Below are positions 35,801-41,966 of a DNA stretch of 64,000 bases, piece by piece. The position numbers and the translations under genes were made by a program. The stretch spans positions 25,424,001 to 25,488,000 of the forward strand of contig CM069872.1 of the NCBI GenBank assembly GCA_036172665.1, read 5' to 3'. The stretch is from Prosopocoilus inquinatus (taxonomy: Eukaryota > Arthropoda > Insecta > Coleoptera > Lucanidae). Every line of letters starts with the position of its first letter. The stretch's first letter is position 1. Below the pieces are notes generated by a model that was not told the origin of the DNA, searched no databases, and was given only the letters and a program-made list of their open reading frames with translations.

Positions 35801-36088
35801 TCTATCACTTCATAGTACTCAGGGTATCTCTTCTTAGACGGCAAAAGTTGAAATTCAGTATGCAGCGGACGATTATCTGTATCGGTCGCGGTCATAACAG
35901 CGGTAAATAGGTCTTCAAACGGGCTGTATTCTTCATCGAGATTCGTTGAACTTTCTGACGTATCCTCAGACTGTTCGGCTTCTTGTTTACGTGCCTCATT
36001 TACAGCGGCCGCTTTTCTTGCAAACTTGGTAACTTTTAATATAATTTTATTTTTTGCATCTACGTCATCATCTCTATCTTCTAACAAT
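11688..36088 (-). CDS. polybromo: Polybromo (BAF180/PBRM1 orthologue), PBAP chromatin-remodelling subunit, partial
   Basis: Polybromo is the signature subunit of the PBAP/PBAF form of the SWI/SNF nucleosome remodeller, where it reads acetylated histone tails in the nucleus. Twelve exons with GT-AG borders join in frame: 36088-35641, 35579-35394, 35342-35055, 34936-34841, 28016-27837, 27775-27471, 14377-14245, 14185-13812, 13761-13097, 13035-12806, 12747-12354 and 11860-11688. Domain order is BD2, BD3, BD4, BD5, BD6, BAH1, BAH2, as in animal polybromo. BD2-BD5 keep the acetyl-lysine-binding Asn in the YN/FN motif; BD6 has ISRSDS there and lacks it, as in other polybromo proteins. Missing are BD1 (5' side, above 36,088) and the HMG box (3' side, below 11,688). 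The total is about 1,157 codons, against roughly 1,600-1,700 residues for the family. Introns of 13.1 and 6.8 kb are filled with mobile elements. Confidence 0.95.
11930..12230 (+). repeat. Dispersed repeat family Z, copy in polybromo intron
   Basis: Same blocks as 5,120-5,445 (ACTGTCGCTGCCAAAA, GCAGCTGTAATTA, CTTTATTAATTATTG). It fills most of the 493-bp intron between the exons ending at 12,354 and starting at 11,860. Confidence 0.55.
12354..12747 (-). CDS. polybromo: polybromo exon: BAH2
   Basis: 394 nt from TTAG|AACGTG to TTTCAA|GTAAGT. Encodes TICSGVVKTGDFVYVAAEGG, then AQIDSIW, YFRGPWFITPSEVPH, MFFKQEMFLSTLEDTNP and IMGKCGVLDYNEYIS, the BAH fold. BAH domains mediate protein or nucleosome contacts. 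Confidence 0.95.
12806..13035 (-). CDS. polybromo: polybromo exon: end of BAH1 and linker
   Basis: Begins at TTGCAG|GATATG and ends at AAACCT|GTAAGT. Encodes DEKDVYVCESRYSTRTRSFK, the end of BAH1, then a charged, coiled-coil-like linker rich in Glu and Lys (FRERVEKHKDELAELQEQEK). Confidence 0.93.
13097..13761 (-). CDS. polybromo: polybromo exon: BD6 and most of BAH1
   Basis: The longest exon (665 nt). It starts with VRALSLDIIKRRLDKGLYRR and RLDTFQDDMFACLDRARR (sixth bromodomain), with ISRSDSQVFEDS replacing the usual Asn-containing BC-loop motif. BAH1 follows: YKVGEFVYLDAKEKG, LIERLW, LYGNYFLRPIETYHV and RKFLEKEVFKSD. Borders are TTTTAG|AGTTCG and CTGAAG|GTGGAG. Confidence 0.95.
13812..14185 (-). 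CDS. polybromo: polybromo exon: BD5 core and start of BD6
   Basis: Starts after TTTCAG with DYPDYYEVIKTPIDMEKI; the acetyl-lysine Asn lies in NACKYNEPDSQIYKDA. It then runs through PDVPAAVQDLL, VYNHQDIDERCYSDSMADLP and EHDEVDG into BD6. The donor is AAAAA|GTAAGA. A 59-bp intron separates it from the previous exon. Confidence 0.95.
14245..14377 (-). CDS. polybromo: polybromo exon: start of BD5
   Basis: 133 nt between TTTGTAG|AAGTAA and AAAAAC|GTGAGT. Encodes KPRRILSPTEK, YDTIRDYREPKANRQLALIF and MKLPSKN, helix Z and start of the ZA loop of BD5. It completes the Ile codon split after the 27.5-kb exon, which confirms splicing across a 13-kb intron. Confidence 0.93.
14378..15177. other. Intron sequence, nothing identified
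   Basis: First part of the 13-kb polybromo intron. Contains TACAGGTTGTTCATTTAATA near 15,110, similar to ends of short MITEs, but no paired end was found. Confidence 0.4.
15365..15632 (+). mobile_element. tRNA-derived SINE
   Basis: A tRNA-like head with an A-box-like GGTGGTAAGGGACCGG, an anticodon-arm-like CCTTGCAATCGTAAGG and a B box GTGGGTTCGCAGCC (15,422-15,435; consensus GGTTCGANTCC) is followed by a 200-bp unrelated body and an A-rich tail (TAGATTAAAAAAATATT). The box A to box B spacing fits RNA polymerase III internal promoters. A decayed tRNA gene is less likely because of the long body. Confidence 0.55.
16050..16745 (-). pseudogene. Penelope-like element fragment with GIY-YIG endonuclease motif
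   Basis: On the minus strand from 16,745 the translation shows NSIYEIPCHDCDSVYIGQTS and then RTL, the GIY-YIG signature with its CxxC-type spacer typical of PLE endonucleases. Next come SDIRLRPNAFALSER and NNEDHKINFEDAKILDME. No reverse transcriptase is attached. About 350 bp of 3' tail follows, containing GGAAATAAATTTTCC next to GAAAG (16,098-16,140), a degenerate hammerhead-like arrangement. Confidence 0.75.
16915..17477. mobile_element. MITE with 25-bp perfect inverted ends and TA target site
   Basis: GGGTCAAGTGGTGTAAAAAT begins at 16,918 and its inverted copy ATTTTTACACCACTTGACCC ends near 17,475; both are flanked by TA. The TA duplication suggests a Tc1/mariner-type non-autonomous element. 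No transposase frame. Confidence 0.7.
17112..17231. mobile_element. Nested MITE, PIF/Harbinger-like ends
   Basis: GGCCGGGTTTTTCAGTCAC and the inverted GTGACTGAGCAACCGGCC are 120 bp apart inside the preceding MITE. Flanking TTA/TCA triplets fit a TNA target. A one-ended relative occurs at about 61,577. Confidence 0.5.
17820..17864 (-). ncRNA. Hammerhead ribozyme, stem I mutated
   Basis: Core CUGAUGA, stem II AGCCU/GGGCU (one G-U pair), GAAA and palindromic stem III ACAGCUGU. The 5' strand of stem I is CUGUG instead of CUCUG, giving one mismatch. Confidence 0.65.
18360..18404 (+). ncRNA. Hammerhead ribozyme, all core positions intact
   Basis: CUCUG (18,360-18,364) pairs with CAGAG (18,400-18,404) as stem I. 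Core CUGAUGA is at 18,365-18,371, stem II AGCCC/GGGCU with loop CAAACA at 18,372-18,387, GAA at 18,388-18,390 and self-complementary stem III ACAGCUGU at 18,391-18,398. The predicted cleavage is after A18,399. Outside stem I, TCGAG/CTCGA and a 20-nt imperfect inverted repeat (GTCGTTTTTGG, AATCAAAAACGAC) can extend the helix. Confidence 0.85.
18448..20450 (+). pseudogene. Degenerate Penelope-like element (reverse transcriptase, broken)
   Basis: The first frame, open from the ribozyme unit through 18,912, encodes the PLE N-terminal module (EQNLLGKGFKHN, then FTRADKGNNVIAIDQVDYVE). A C14 tract at about 18,917 and frameshifts follow. Reverse transcriptase motifs are visible as LISFDVKNLFPSVPPEET (from 19,123), GNPLSPLPAKIFMDHIE (19,314) and WFRYVDDI (19,412). 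The downstream linker and endonuclease flank remain (STYARHLIENDHHIESNFD, LDLLEILEIHRIKN), but the GIY-YIG core is deleted. Compared with the intact copy at 23.3-25.5 kb about 110 N-terminal residues are missing, replaced by the ribozyme unit. Inactive. Confidence 0.85.
20373..20411 (+). ncRNA. Degenerate hammerhead-like motif at PLE 3' end
   Basis: CUGACGA (20,375-20,381) and GAAACGCGUC (20,396-20,405) are spaced as in PLE-associated hammerheads with a minimal stem III (A-C...G-U). Stem II between them is not convincing (a small ACU/AGU hairpin), so this is probably a decayed or variant ribozyme. Confidence 0.45.
20868..20910 (-). ncRNA. Hammerhead-type motif in PLE 3' region, left copy
   Basis: Mirror image of 25,585-25,627 and identical to it; described there. 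Confidence 0.6.
21027..23283 (-). pseudogene. PLE polyprotein, left copy, single frameshift
   Basis: Same protein as the right copy: reverse transcriptase plus GIY-YIG endonuclease. One extra T in a run at about 22,270 shifts the frame, leaving 22,210-23,283 (N-terminal module and fingers) and 21,027-22,139 (palm with YVDD, thumb and GIY-YIG). It extends further 5' than the right copy, with FPKFINIKSS and AIQYAKEKWL before the shared SSEIKYQYHKL. Confidence 0.88.
23294..25468 (+). CDS. Penelope-like element reverse transcriptase / GIY-YIG endonuclease, open frame
   Basis: About 720 codons without interruption. In order: an N-terminal helical module (SEIKYQYHKLSKLELELYEL), the DKG motif (KADKGNTVVILDKEDYF), LPKIHKPGNSMRPIVS, palm motif A SFDVTSLFPSIP, GAAMGNSLSPFMANLFMG, catalytic WVRYVDDIFCVFD, thumb, then the GIY-YIG endonuclease SGIYKISCKNC with YVGQTKRSLKIRFKEH at the C terminus. 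This is the canonical PLE architecture; such enzymes nick target DNA and copy RNA into it. No ATG lies at the 5' end: relative to the left copy the first 30 or so codons are missing, so the frame may need upstream sequence to be translated. Confidence 0.93.
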   Translation: MQSSEIKYQYHKLSKLELELYELHLTLIRNQSYPEYLDWISFLNKTEDVIQRKLKQKVTTLNKKLTNLLNKKPPSEIEQTYPDDLLIKNESSKSFGEEEKNLLSKGLKFNLKFNKPPLDEIVTGIEDSIKFCNENVKSFVRTACKIQISENKIQSSPKKQDKNLKIIKTLREKDCFYLKADKGNTVVILDKEDYFDRVNGMLNQGQYQKVKKDPLPKMITETKKTMLDCSKAITNALRYKLTTSNPIIPRLYCLPKIHKPGNSMRPIVSCINSPTSSLSRWLSDKFNNLPVKLPDFSVKNSLEFIEKLKKNLEIKPNEILVSFDVTSLFPSIPVKTTLDYLKELLSKNSFDKEEVDELIKLTSLCMNQNFFKFNNEFYQQLEGAAMGNSLSPFMANLFMGKFETELKASLDYFPKIWVRYVDDIFCVFDQSKCSIEEFLKSLNSKFTTIKFTYEIETNNKLPFLDTLVTRNSNKLEFNVYRKSTNVNRFIPADSNHCKQYKLAALNFLVHRMLTFPLSTVNYSKELQEIIKIATYNGYQPDVIYNIIRKQKQKLEINKITTLKSDKIGEVDYKKIVKMPFYPQYTKGLNTIFKKLGLRIVYTNNNSLKSLLGNPKDKVDSEDKSGIYKISCKNCDQIYVGQTKRSLKIRFKEHLAHLKYKRFDKSSVALHMLENNHSVNKIDLIKQINNKTNLDSFESLEIHKNRNRLMNFEKSGPTASCLFDL
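25585..25627 (+). ncRNA. Hammerhead-type motif in PLE 3' region, right copy
   Basis: Stem I AGCG/CGCU (25,585-588 and 25,624-627), core CUGAAGA (25,589-595), stem II GGUAAC-UUC-GUUACC (25,597-611), GAAA (25,612-615) and short stem III AU...AU ending in U25,623. An extra U between core and stem II departs from the strict consensus. Hammerheads are known in PLE terminal repeats; this matches that location and minimal-stem-III type. Confidence 0.6.
25684..27470. other. Intron sequence with short repeats
   Basis: Remainder of the 13-kb polybromo intron. Apart from the duplicated block noted under 20,463-26,102 (TTTATATTTTTARAAAGGGC at about 26,108 and 26,403) and a MITE-like ACAGGGTGTTGAATTTAAAG at 26,456, I see nothing. 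Confidence 0.4.
27471..27775 (-). CDS. polybromo: polybromo exon: BD4
   Basis: From TTCCAG|TGTGAA to TTAGAAT|GTAAGT. Encodes FMEKPSKKLYPDYYEVISEP, then IDFLEIENKIRNEQY, LMFSNCRQFNEENSTIYEDA and LLEKIM. The acetyl-lysine Asn is present (FN). Confidence 0.95.
27837..28016 (-). CDS. polybromo: polybromo exon: linker with AT-hook-like motifs before BD4
   Basis: 180 nt (60 codons) between TTTTAG|GATACC and TATACT|GTACGT. An acidic stretch (DTDSDADSEDSK) is followed by RRRPGPKPK and SPGRPGRTTK, basic Pro/Gly-rich motifs resembling AT hooks, then PLKKRLHSFAKFLLDY, the first helix of BD4. Confidence 0.88.
28941..28985 (-). ncRNA. Hammerhead ribozyme, intact core
   Basis: Minus strand: stem I UUCUG/CAGAG (one G-U), core CUGAAGA, stem II AGCCC-CAAGCA-GGGCU, GAA, stem III ACAGCUGU and cleavage nucleotide C. 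Predicted cleavage between 28,946 and 28,945. Confidence 0.82.
29253..29297 (-). ncRNA. Hammerhead ribozyme, intact core
   Basis: Same sequence as the ribozyme 312 bp upstream (28,941-28,985). Two intact cleavage sites in one orientation would release a 312-nt monomer from an antisense transcript of this array. Confidence 0.82.
30180..31481. other. Intron sequence with a dispersed repeat
   Basis: About 30,520-30,640 is a direct repeat of 34,080-34,190 (shared CCAGAAGTAACTGAAGTTTT). CATAATAAGTGTCCGACC at 30,966 recurs inverted at about 34,491 and again near 45,568. No gene on the plus strand; a 63-codon frame at 30,973 is not convincing. Confidence 0.4.
31482..32880 (+). mobile_element. LTR-like fragment plus leader, copy 2
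   Basis: Counterpart of 7,203-8,385. Start AATTAGGATAAGGG, GC-rich core (32,110-32,330), AATAAA near 32,660, end CCCATAGCC and TGGCGCC at 32,748. It also keeps the CTGGCCGGCGACGCCGAAAC block and ends at the same GGTAGGTAGCA, immediately followed by PLE fragments. The core differs from copy 1 by large insertions. Confidence 0.45.
32885..33830. pseudogene. Broken Penelope-like element in inverted halves
   Basis: About 32,900-33,080 encodes PLE sequence on the minus strand (TLSDDEILVSFDD, VKNSVDFIQ). From about 33,090 the sequence is plus strand: SNKELRFIKDIAVHNGYSVD, SKGLNIIFK, NNNTLKRLLAHPKNK, then SGIYEISCQGC and a frameshifted YIGQTKR of the GIY-YIG domain, and stop codons after RFKEH. It repeats in decayed form the antisense-to-sense arrangement of the intact pair at 20.8-25.7 kb. 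Confidence 0.82.
33763..33803 (+). ncRNA. Hammerhead-type motif at PLE 3' region
   Basis: Stem I CUA/UAG, core CUGAAGA (33,766-772), stem II GGCA/UGCU with one wobble, GAAA (33,789-792), short AU...AU stem III and cleavage A. Homologous in position to the motif at 25,585. Confidence 0.5.
33831..34840. other. Intron sequence with dispersed repeats
   Basis: Holds the second copy of the repeat noted at 30,520 (34,080-34,190) and the inverted CGGACACTTATTATGAATCA at 34,495. No coding evidence. Confidence 0.4.
34841..34936 (-). CDS. polybromo: polybromo exon: end of BD3
   Basis: Starts after TTTTAG with DAVKLQKVMQAKVQELLDID, the last helix of BD3. Two in-frame phase-0 donors are possible: CAG|GTAACT ending at 34,874 or CGAAAG|GTAATG ending at 34,841. 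The latter adds VTQRVTNKHRK. Both keep the frame into the 28.0-kb exon. Confidence 0.85.
35055..35342 (-). CDS. polybromo: polybromo exon: BD3
   Basis: 288 nt from TTTTAG|GCGGCT to TACAAG|GTAGGT. Encodes DNPQWQLFEAVRSVTNNSGT, then LPSKRFYPDYYREIKNPVSL and MFENAKKYNVQSSKLYK with the acetyl-lysine Asn (YN). Confidence 0.95.
35394..35579 (-). CDS. polybromo: polybromo exon: linker BD2-BD3
   Basis: 186 nt, phase 0 at both ends. Encodes the end of the BD2 helix (STKKIEIEHNKL), a basic stretch (SERIRNKRLRGS) and an acidic tail (RDEDSDADLELEESTEEEAS). Confidence 0.92.
35641..36088 (-). CDS. polybromo: polybromo exon: BD2 (most 5' exon found)
   Basis: 448 nt between TTTGTAG|ATTG and AAGAAG|GTATTT. 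An acidic/basic linker (LLEDRDDDVDAKNK, KVTKFARKAAAVNEARKQ) leads into BD2: YSPFEDLFTAVMTA, LLPSKKRYPEYYEVIECPID and KNACLFNEPGSQIYK with Asn present. The first base completes a codon from an upstream exon, so more 5' coding sequence exists beyond 36,088. Confidence 0.95.
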
Positions 36089-37329
36089 CTACAAAAAGAA
36101 AAATTTTACTGATTTGGTCGATACGTGGTGGAAATCCATTTAAACGTAGACGTTTAAAAAGAAAATTAATAATAATACAAAATTAAATTTAAAGAATAAA
36201 TATGTATAGTGCTATTACAATCCCAGAATTAAATTAATAAAGTTTTGTCTTCATGTCATTTGCAGAGAAAAAAAAAAGAATAAATCCTACTAAAATTAAA
36301 TTTCAATCAACAACAGTTTTTCTGGTACACTTAAAACGAATATATAAGTGCAATTTTTTTTTTAATTAATATAAAATATTTTTCGTTTGCTGCGAACTTT
36401 CTTTGGGGTGTCGATTTGCAATAATTAATAATATACCATGTGGAAAGTTTCAAACCCGAACATAGAAAACTTGCATTGAGAACTAAATTTTCTGTAGATT
36501 ATTGCCCGCCATTTAAAGATACAACAATGGTAATGATATGAGAGGAAAGAGAAAATTAAGGCCAATATCGTGTTAAAATTATTTATATTGTGGTAATACT
36601 TTTCGAATATAAATTAAATTTTCAAATTTCAAATGAAAAATGTAGACGTCTTTGGTCTTAGTATGTTAGATTTGAAGTTTGCAACTCAATAAGCGGAATT
36701 TTCTACAATAGGCTTCATATTCAATATAAAAGTTCATTCATCCGTAAAACATATTGACGATGAAAAACTTATGATTTATTTTTTTGAACTCATTGCTTCA
36801 CAAAATACGTTCCTACACTCTCGTTAATTTCGAACAAAATTGATGGCAACTGAATCTCTGGAATTGATGTGGGTTTTGTTTAAATATTCTTTACACTTAT
36901 ATATTACATTGTATTCTTGAACAGTGTATAGTCGTGTGAAACTTATTAAATTCTTGGGACAATTGAAATGTAAAACTGATTTAGAAACGAGAGTATTTTT
37001 GTACGCAATGACGCAGAATAAAGCGATCATTCTAATAAAGAAAGAATCGTTGTATCTTAAACCGCTGACTTAAGGCGGTGCGCGACTTTTTTTAAAGTTT
37101 CTCCTGAGGGGCGACGGTAAGGGACGAGGAACACTGGAGGGCGTGGTCTTGACCGACCAAAATGCGTCGAGATAGAAGAGAACGAGAAGCGAGATAGAAA
37201 TATTCCATAAATAGAATTTTGTAATGTCACGCTAGGAGTGGGGTTGCGCCAATGCATAGGCCCAGAAATATTTTTAATTCCAAGACAAATACCTAATATA
37301 TGGTAAACTACTTTGGAATTAGACGTATG
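36089..37329. other. Upstream intron of polybromo, no exon found
   Basis: I looked on the minus strand for a BD1 exon (PDYYEVV-PID-like) and found none. AT-rich, no repeats noticed. 37,070-37,200 is relatively GC-rich but carries only a chance frame. Confidence 0.4.
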
Positions 37330-37482
37330 GACGTATACATACGTAACCCATACCTGTATTAATTTAAACAATACTTTGTGTATTCTGTGGTATAAGATTG
37401 TCAACATTATATTTAAATTACTTGTTATTTATTGTTTAAATTAATACAGGTATGGGTTACGTATGTTTTATTATACGTCCAA
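37330..37482. repeat. Inverted repeat with about 45-bp arms
   Basis: GGACGTATACATACGTAACC, CATACCTGTATTAATTTAAAC (from 37,330) is inverted as GTTTAAATTAATACAGGTATG, GGTTACGTATG (37,434-37,466). Probably a small MITE. Confidence 0.6.
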
Positions 37483-37769
37483 ACTCTCAAATGGGGGTTG
37501 AAGACCGCGCATCCAGACGGGCAGATGAATCGGTTAGATTTGATTGGCACGACATTTTTTGTTTGCGATAGTTTGAGATTGTCAAATTTTGATTGCCTTC
37601 TACTTGGCCTAAAAACTTTTATCTTTCGATTAGGTTTTTACTAAAAGCCGTAGGTATAAAGGTTGTCGTACATACAGTGCGGCGAAGAATATTTCTTTTG
37701 CTGTATTGTTGAGAGTAACGAATTTTTGTTTGTATTTGGTTAATTTAAAATTTCTGAACGTTGAAGTTT

Positions 37770-38090
37770 TAAATCGAGTAATCATGAATAGAGTAAATTT
37801 GTGTCATTGGTAGATGACAGTTCATATTACAGCTACTCAGCAAAAGTTTTAGGCTGCGGTAAGTGAACGGTCGAAGTGGTCAAACCAAATCACGTGATCA
37901 CTTCTCAATAGGTGATTGGTCAAAGGGTTTAGTCGGACCGTTGACTTGACGATTCTGTGCAATTTGACGGCTCACTTAACTCGGCCTAAGTATCGTTAAA
38001 TTTACGTCAAGAAAGGTGTCTTGGCAGCGACAGTAAATGAATCAGTTAACCACATGTAAGAGCTAAGTACCAAATGCCAAAATATTGCTT
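37770..38090 (-). repeat. Dispersed repeat family Z, copy 3
   Basis: Inverted relative to 11,930-12,230: CTTGGCAGCGACAGTAA here matches TTACTGTCGCTGCCAA there, and GTTCATATTACAGCTACTCAGCAA matches GTTCATAATTACAGCTGCCC. The middle (37,850-37,985) has another inverted pair (CGGTAAGTGAACGGTC, GACGGCTCACTTAACTCGG). Confidence 0.5.
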
Positions 38091-38512
38091 CACATCTTGA
38101 GCAAATCTTAGAAAATCAAAAATCTTGAAAAAAAAATTTTGTCTGAATATCAAGCGATACATTTTAAAACTTATCGGAACCTATTTAAATTTTGTCTAAT
38201 TTCCCCAGCAATTCCAAATTATGACAATTTTTTAAGTGTCAGATTTTAGATACTTACTATTTTTAGCCACACTAAGAGCGCGTTCGTCAAATTGGGTGAA
38301 AAGGTAGGGTAATGTAAACACACCGTAAACAGTCTGACAGCTTTCGCCAGTCTTCCCTATGTTCCCACACTGCTGACTGCGGGAACAAAAGTAACTCCTG
38401 GGTAATTCTCCGGCACGTTCGTAAAGTTGCGTACCTTATTTCCCTCGATTTTACGAACGAACAGGCGAGTAGTGGTGTCACGCAAGGAGACTTTACGAAC
38501 ACAGCCTAAGGC

Positions 38513-38842
38513 TCAATTCTCACACGGCAACGCGTCGCGTTGCGTAACGTCGCGTCATTTTGCTGCCTCTTAAAGTTGCCATAGTTTTAAATGAAGCAAA
38601 TCTCACTCGGCAGCATTTTATGTCAAAAAATTACATGTAAAAATTTGACGCGACGCGTTGCTCGTGTGAGAATTAAGCCTAAGACTCCATTCTCACACGA
38701 GCAGCGCGTCGCGTGTCGTCATATTTTTACATGTAATTTTTTGACATAAAATGCTGCCCAGTGAGAATTGCTTCATTTAAAACCATGGCAACTTTTAGAG
38801 GCAGCAAAATGACTCGACGCGCTGCCGTGTGAGAATTGAGTC
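38513..38842. mobile_element. Two adjacent inverted palindromic MITEs
   Basis: Two copies of a 160-bp palindromic unit, each bounded by GCTCAATTCTCACACGGC-like and GTGTGAGAATTRAG-like ends and carrying GACGCGACGCGTTGC/GCAGCGCGTCGCGT near the tips and ATGCTGCC/GGCAGCAT inside. The second is in reverse order of the first (38,683-38,842). CG-rich tips stand out against the AT-rich background. Confidence 0.65.
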
Positions 38843-38900
38843 TATCCTACTGCAATGTCAGGTCAAAAAGCGATCGTAGGATGTTACTGTTTTATCTACA
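38841..38900 (+). repeat. Fragment of the hammerhead repeat (no ribozyme)
   Basis: CTATCCTACTGCAATGTCAG, then TCAAAAAGCGATCGTAGGAT and GTTTTATCT match the sense repeat up to its second recurrent end. The ribozyme portion is absent. It directly abuts the MITE pair. Confidence 0.7.
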
Positions 38901-40722
38901 CCTATACCTATACCTCAGCAGCAAGAACTACCCAAAAATTAACTATGCAAATAAACATTTGTTTCCATGGCCAACCATATTAACAATTTCAATGAAAAAC
39001 TGCCGAATATCCGTTCTTTTTTCAAATAAACATATCGAATGATACATCGCTGGAAAGGTAAAAAAATGCAGTTTTTTACAATCATGGCCTACTAGGGTTT
39101 CCATTAAAAAAACCGAACTTTATGTCATAACTCGAAAATAGGAATTTGTATGGAAAATTTAGTTCCACTCATTAATTAAGAACATAATTCAGTAGAACTT
39201 TTGCTTTTACAACTTTTCTCTAAAATCAAAAATAACCGTGCTATTTGCATTTAACGAAATTACAAATATATATGAAATATTTAGCCAGTCATGAATTTTA
39301 AATAAGAAACAAAAACTGCATTAAACTGACTACCTAAAACTACAAATCTTTCCCCATTTAACCGTCTCTCTAACCTCTGCTAGTTTCCAAGATCCCCAAG
39401 CTAAACATCGAAAAAAACTTACCCTGTATATTAAAATAATTAAATTAATGACGCGCCTCTTATTCTGGTAATATTTATTTTATATGAAATTACGTAACTG
39501 ATTATTACAAATAAAAATGTGCTTAAAATTCTTAGCAGAACATAGCATGAGACTAGGAGTTAACGTAAAGAACAATTAAGTGTGGTTTATACAGTCACTA
39601 AAACTAATAACTAAACATCAATAACTATCAACTAAGAAATTAAAAGGCCGTACTGATACGAAGCGGTTTATATAACTTCACTAAAAAATTAGAATTCGTT
39701 TATTTCAAAACGACAAGAGTACCTGTTATTTGGCTCGTATAATTATTTATAATCAATAGTGAGTGGAAAATTATTCCGTATAACTAATTTCCGAACGAAT
39801 AATGGAGCCGATCGACTCGTTTATTTCAATTCTTAGTGGAAACGGAGGGACGGCCGTAAATTTGACTGTACTTTCTCTTCAGTTAATATTCCCTCCACGG
39901 AATTTTCACAACTAAGTGTGCAACGAGCATGCGTAATTTTTGCTTGTATAAACGGAAATTTTTGCATAGCTTTAATTTTAGTTTTAGTTAATTTTTAGTT
40001 TTAGTTTTAGTAACTGTACAAACCAAGCATAAAAAAAATTATTTGCGGAATTTCTTTAACATTTCGGTTTATCATATTTATGTTTATTTGAGTTCGTTCC
40101 AAATGTTAGTTATCGTTTGGTTTTGCGGTTGCGTTTCACATTGCCTGTCAAAAAAGGTCAAATACGTGGATTTCCAATTAAGCAAGAAGCAAGTTGTAAG
40201 TGTGTCATTCTCCCAATTCAAATAATTTTAGAAAATATGAAAATTTTTACAGTTTTTATGAAACTCTTGGCGAAACAGAAACGTTGAAGTATTGTGAAAA
40301 GCTTATCGAGTTTGCGACATACCTACATTTTGTCAATTGTGTCTACCAGAAATAGCGATTTAAGCAAATCATCGATTATTCTTTCCAAAAATGCAATTTT
40401 TAATACTTTTCTGGAATAATTGCAAATGTCAGTGTCAGTTATATATGTAAGCCGGTGATGTTAGCTAAGTGCCTCATGTAATTATTTTTTTAATACATCT
40501 GTTTAGAAAGGACGATTTCCTCTTTGCATATTGCACTTATTTAGCTACGTTTTTGTGAAAATATACTTACATTATTTAACATTGTACTTTGCATATGGTA
40601 AAATGAATAAAAAATCATTAGTTTTTTTTTTATTAATTATTAACTATTTTATAACGAATTCGAATATCCCGCGTTTTCTTAAACTTACCAATTTAAATAT
40701 GCAGCGCTTTCCTAAATAAATT
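38901..40722. other. AT-rich non-coding, nothing identified
   Basis: No exon of polybromo and no paired repeats noticed apart from a short TTTTAG-rich tract at 39,975-40,010. Precedes the gypsy insertion. Confidence 0.4.
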
Positions 40723-40978
40723 TGTGGCGTTAGCTAAAACAAGACCTGTATTACACGATACAAAAGGAGTCCGATCCGAAAACCGCCGCGCCACCACGAC
40801 CGATGCACAAAGCAACAAGAAGCCTACTTCTTCTTCTTGGCGCGGGAAAAAGACGCACAGCGACGTGCAGCGGGATGATTCATAACTGTTATATATAACC
40901 TCGTGTGAATAAATTCATTCTTTGTGACATCCGTTATCATCTGCTTTATTATAGCATTTACCCCAACGAATCGCTATA
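40723..40978 (+). repeat. 5' LTR
   Basis: 256 bp from TGTGGCGTTAGC to AATCGCTATA. Contains TATATATAA (40,890-40,898) as candidate promoter element and AATAAA at 40,909. The end does not follow the TG...CA rule; the boundary is set by comparison with the 3' LTR and the AATT duplication. Confidence 0.9.
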
Positions 40979-40981
40979 AAG

Positions 40982-40999
40982 TGGTGACCCCGACGTGAT
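40982..40999 (+). promoter_or_regulatory. Primer-binding site
   Basis: TGGTGACCCCGACGTGAT starts three bases after the 5' LTR and begins with TGG, complementary to a tRNA CCA end. I do not assign the tRNA. Confidence 0.8.
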
Positions 41000-41117
41000 C
41001 ACAAATCGCAATACGATATATTTTTCCCTTTCGACAAGTAAAAAAGTGCAAAATACTCGCGACACGTGTACGTCTACCTACGAATTCGATACGAACTATT
41101 CGGACAAAGGTTAAAAG

Positions 41118-41966
41118 ATGAATAACGGCAACGACGACCTCGTGGACAGAGGCTCCGAAGGGGTTAACGCCGTCAGAACAGTCAAACTTCCCCGGCCTTT
41201 CTGGAGAAACAACCCAACAAGGTACTTCAGCGTTATTGAAACCACATTTTCACTACATGGAATCAGAGCAGACAACACAAAGTACCAACACTTGTTGGTC
41301 CACCTGGACCCAGACATCCTGGATCTCGCCGGCGACTTGATCGATACTCCACCCGCCGAAGATAAGTACAAAACACTAAAAGAGCGAGTCCTTACTGTAC
41401 TTTGCGACTCGAATGAAACAAAGCTACGCAAATTATTGCGAGGACAACCGATGGGGGACGAAAAACCCTCCGTGTATTTACAAAAGATGCGTAACCTAGC
41501 AGGCGAGGTCAATAGCGAGGCCCTCCTCAAGCAGCTTTTCCTGGAGCAGCTGCCAGAGAACGTGCGTAGCATTTTGGCAATAAACAAGGCCGATACTAAA
41601 ATCGACGACTTGGCAAGCATGGCGGACCGCATTGTTGACACATTTCGCCCCCACATCTCATCCATAAGCCATAACGAGACTACATCGAGCCTGACACCAC
41701 CGAACACGGGATCTCCAACACGCGGAGTACAGTCGACGCGGGAGGAGATAGCTGAACTGAGGACGACCATCGCCACCTTGGCGAAAAGCATCGAAGACAT
41801 GAGGAGCTGGCGAGGCAGCCGCAGGGGACAACGAAGAGAACGCAGCAAATCCCGGAACAGGAATGATAACACGAATGGACTTTGCTATTATCACAACAAG
41901 TTCAGAGACGGTGCTTACCGCTGCAAACAACCATGTTCCTGGAAGAAACAGCCAGCGGAAAACTAA
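41118..41966 (+). CDS. Gypsy Gag
   Basis: 282 residues, starting with the first ATG after the leader. Capsid-like helical region (LPRPFWRNNPTRYFSVIETT, then HLDPDILDLAGDLI and LRKLLRGQPMGDEKPSVYL), a coiled-coil segment (EEIAELRTTIATLAKSIEDM), an Arg-rich stretch (RGSRRGQRRERSKSRNR) and a C-terminal CYYHNKFRDGAYRCKQPC. The last is an atypical zinc knuckle with Cys-His-Cys-Cys spacing common in insect gypsy elements. It overlaps pol by 85 nt, with pol in the -1 frame. Confidence 0.92.
   Translation: MNNGNDDLVDRGSEGVNAVRTVKLPRPFWRNNPTRYFSVIETTFSLHGIRADNTKYQHLLVHLDPDILDLAGDLIDTPPAEDKYKTLKERVLTVLCDSNETKLRKLLRGQPMGDEKPSVYLQKMRNLAGEVNSEALLKQLFLEQLPENVRSILAINKADTKIDDLASMADRIVDTFRPHISSISHNETTSSLTPPNTGSPTRGVQSTREEIAELRTTIATLAKSIEDMRSWRGSRRGQRRERSKSRNRNDNTNGLCYYHNKFRDGAYRCKQPCSWKKQPAEN

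Noticed and set aside
39970..40016. TTTTAG-rich tract as interstitial telomeric repeat
   Set aside because: Irregular, only a few units, and not an insect telomere motif.
41111..41872. 253-codon minus-strand frame and several others opposite gag/pol
   Set aside because: Antisense shadows of the GC-richer gypsy coding sequence.
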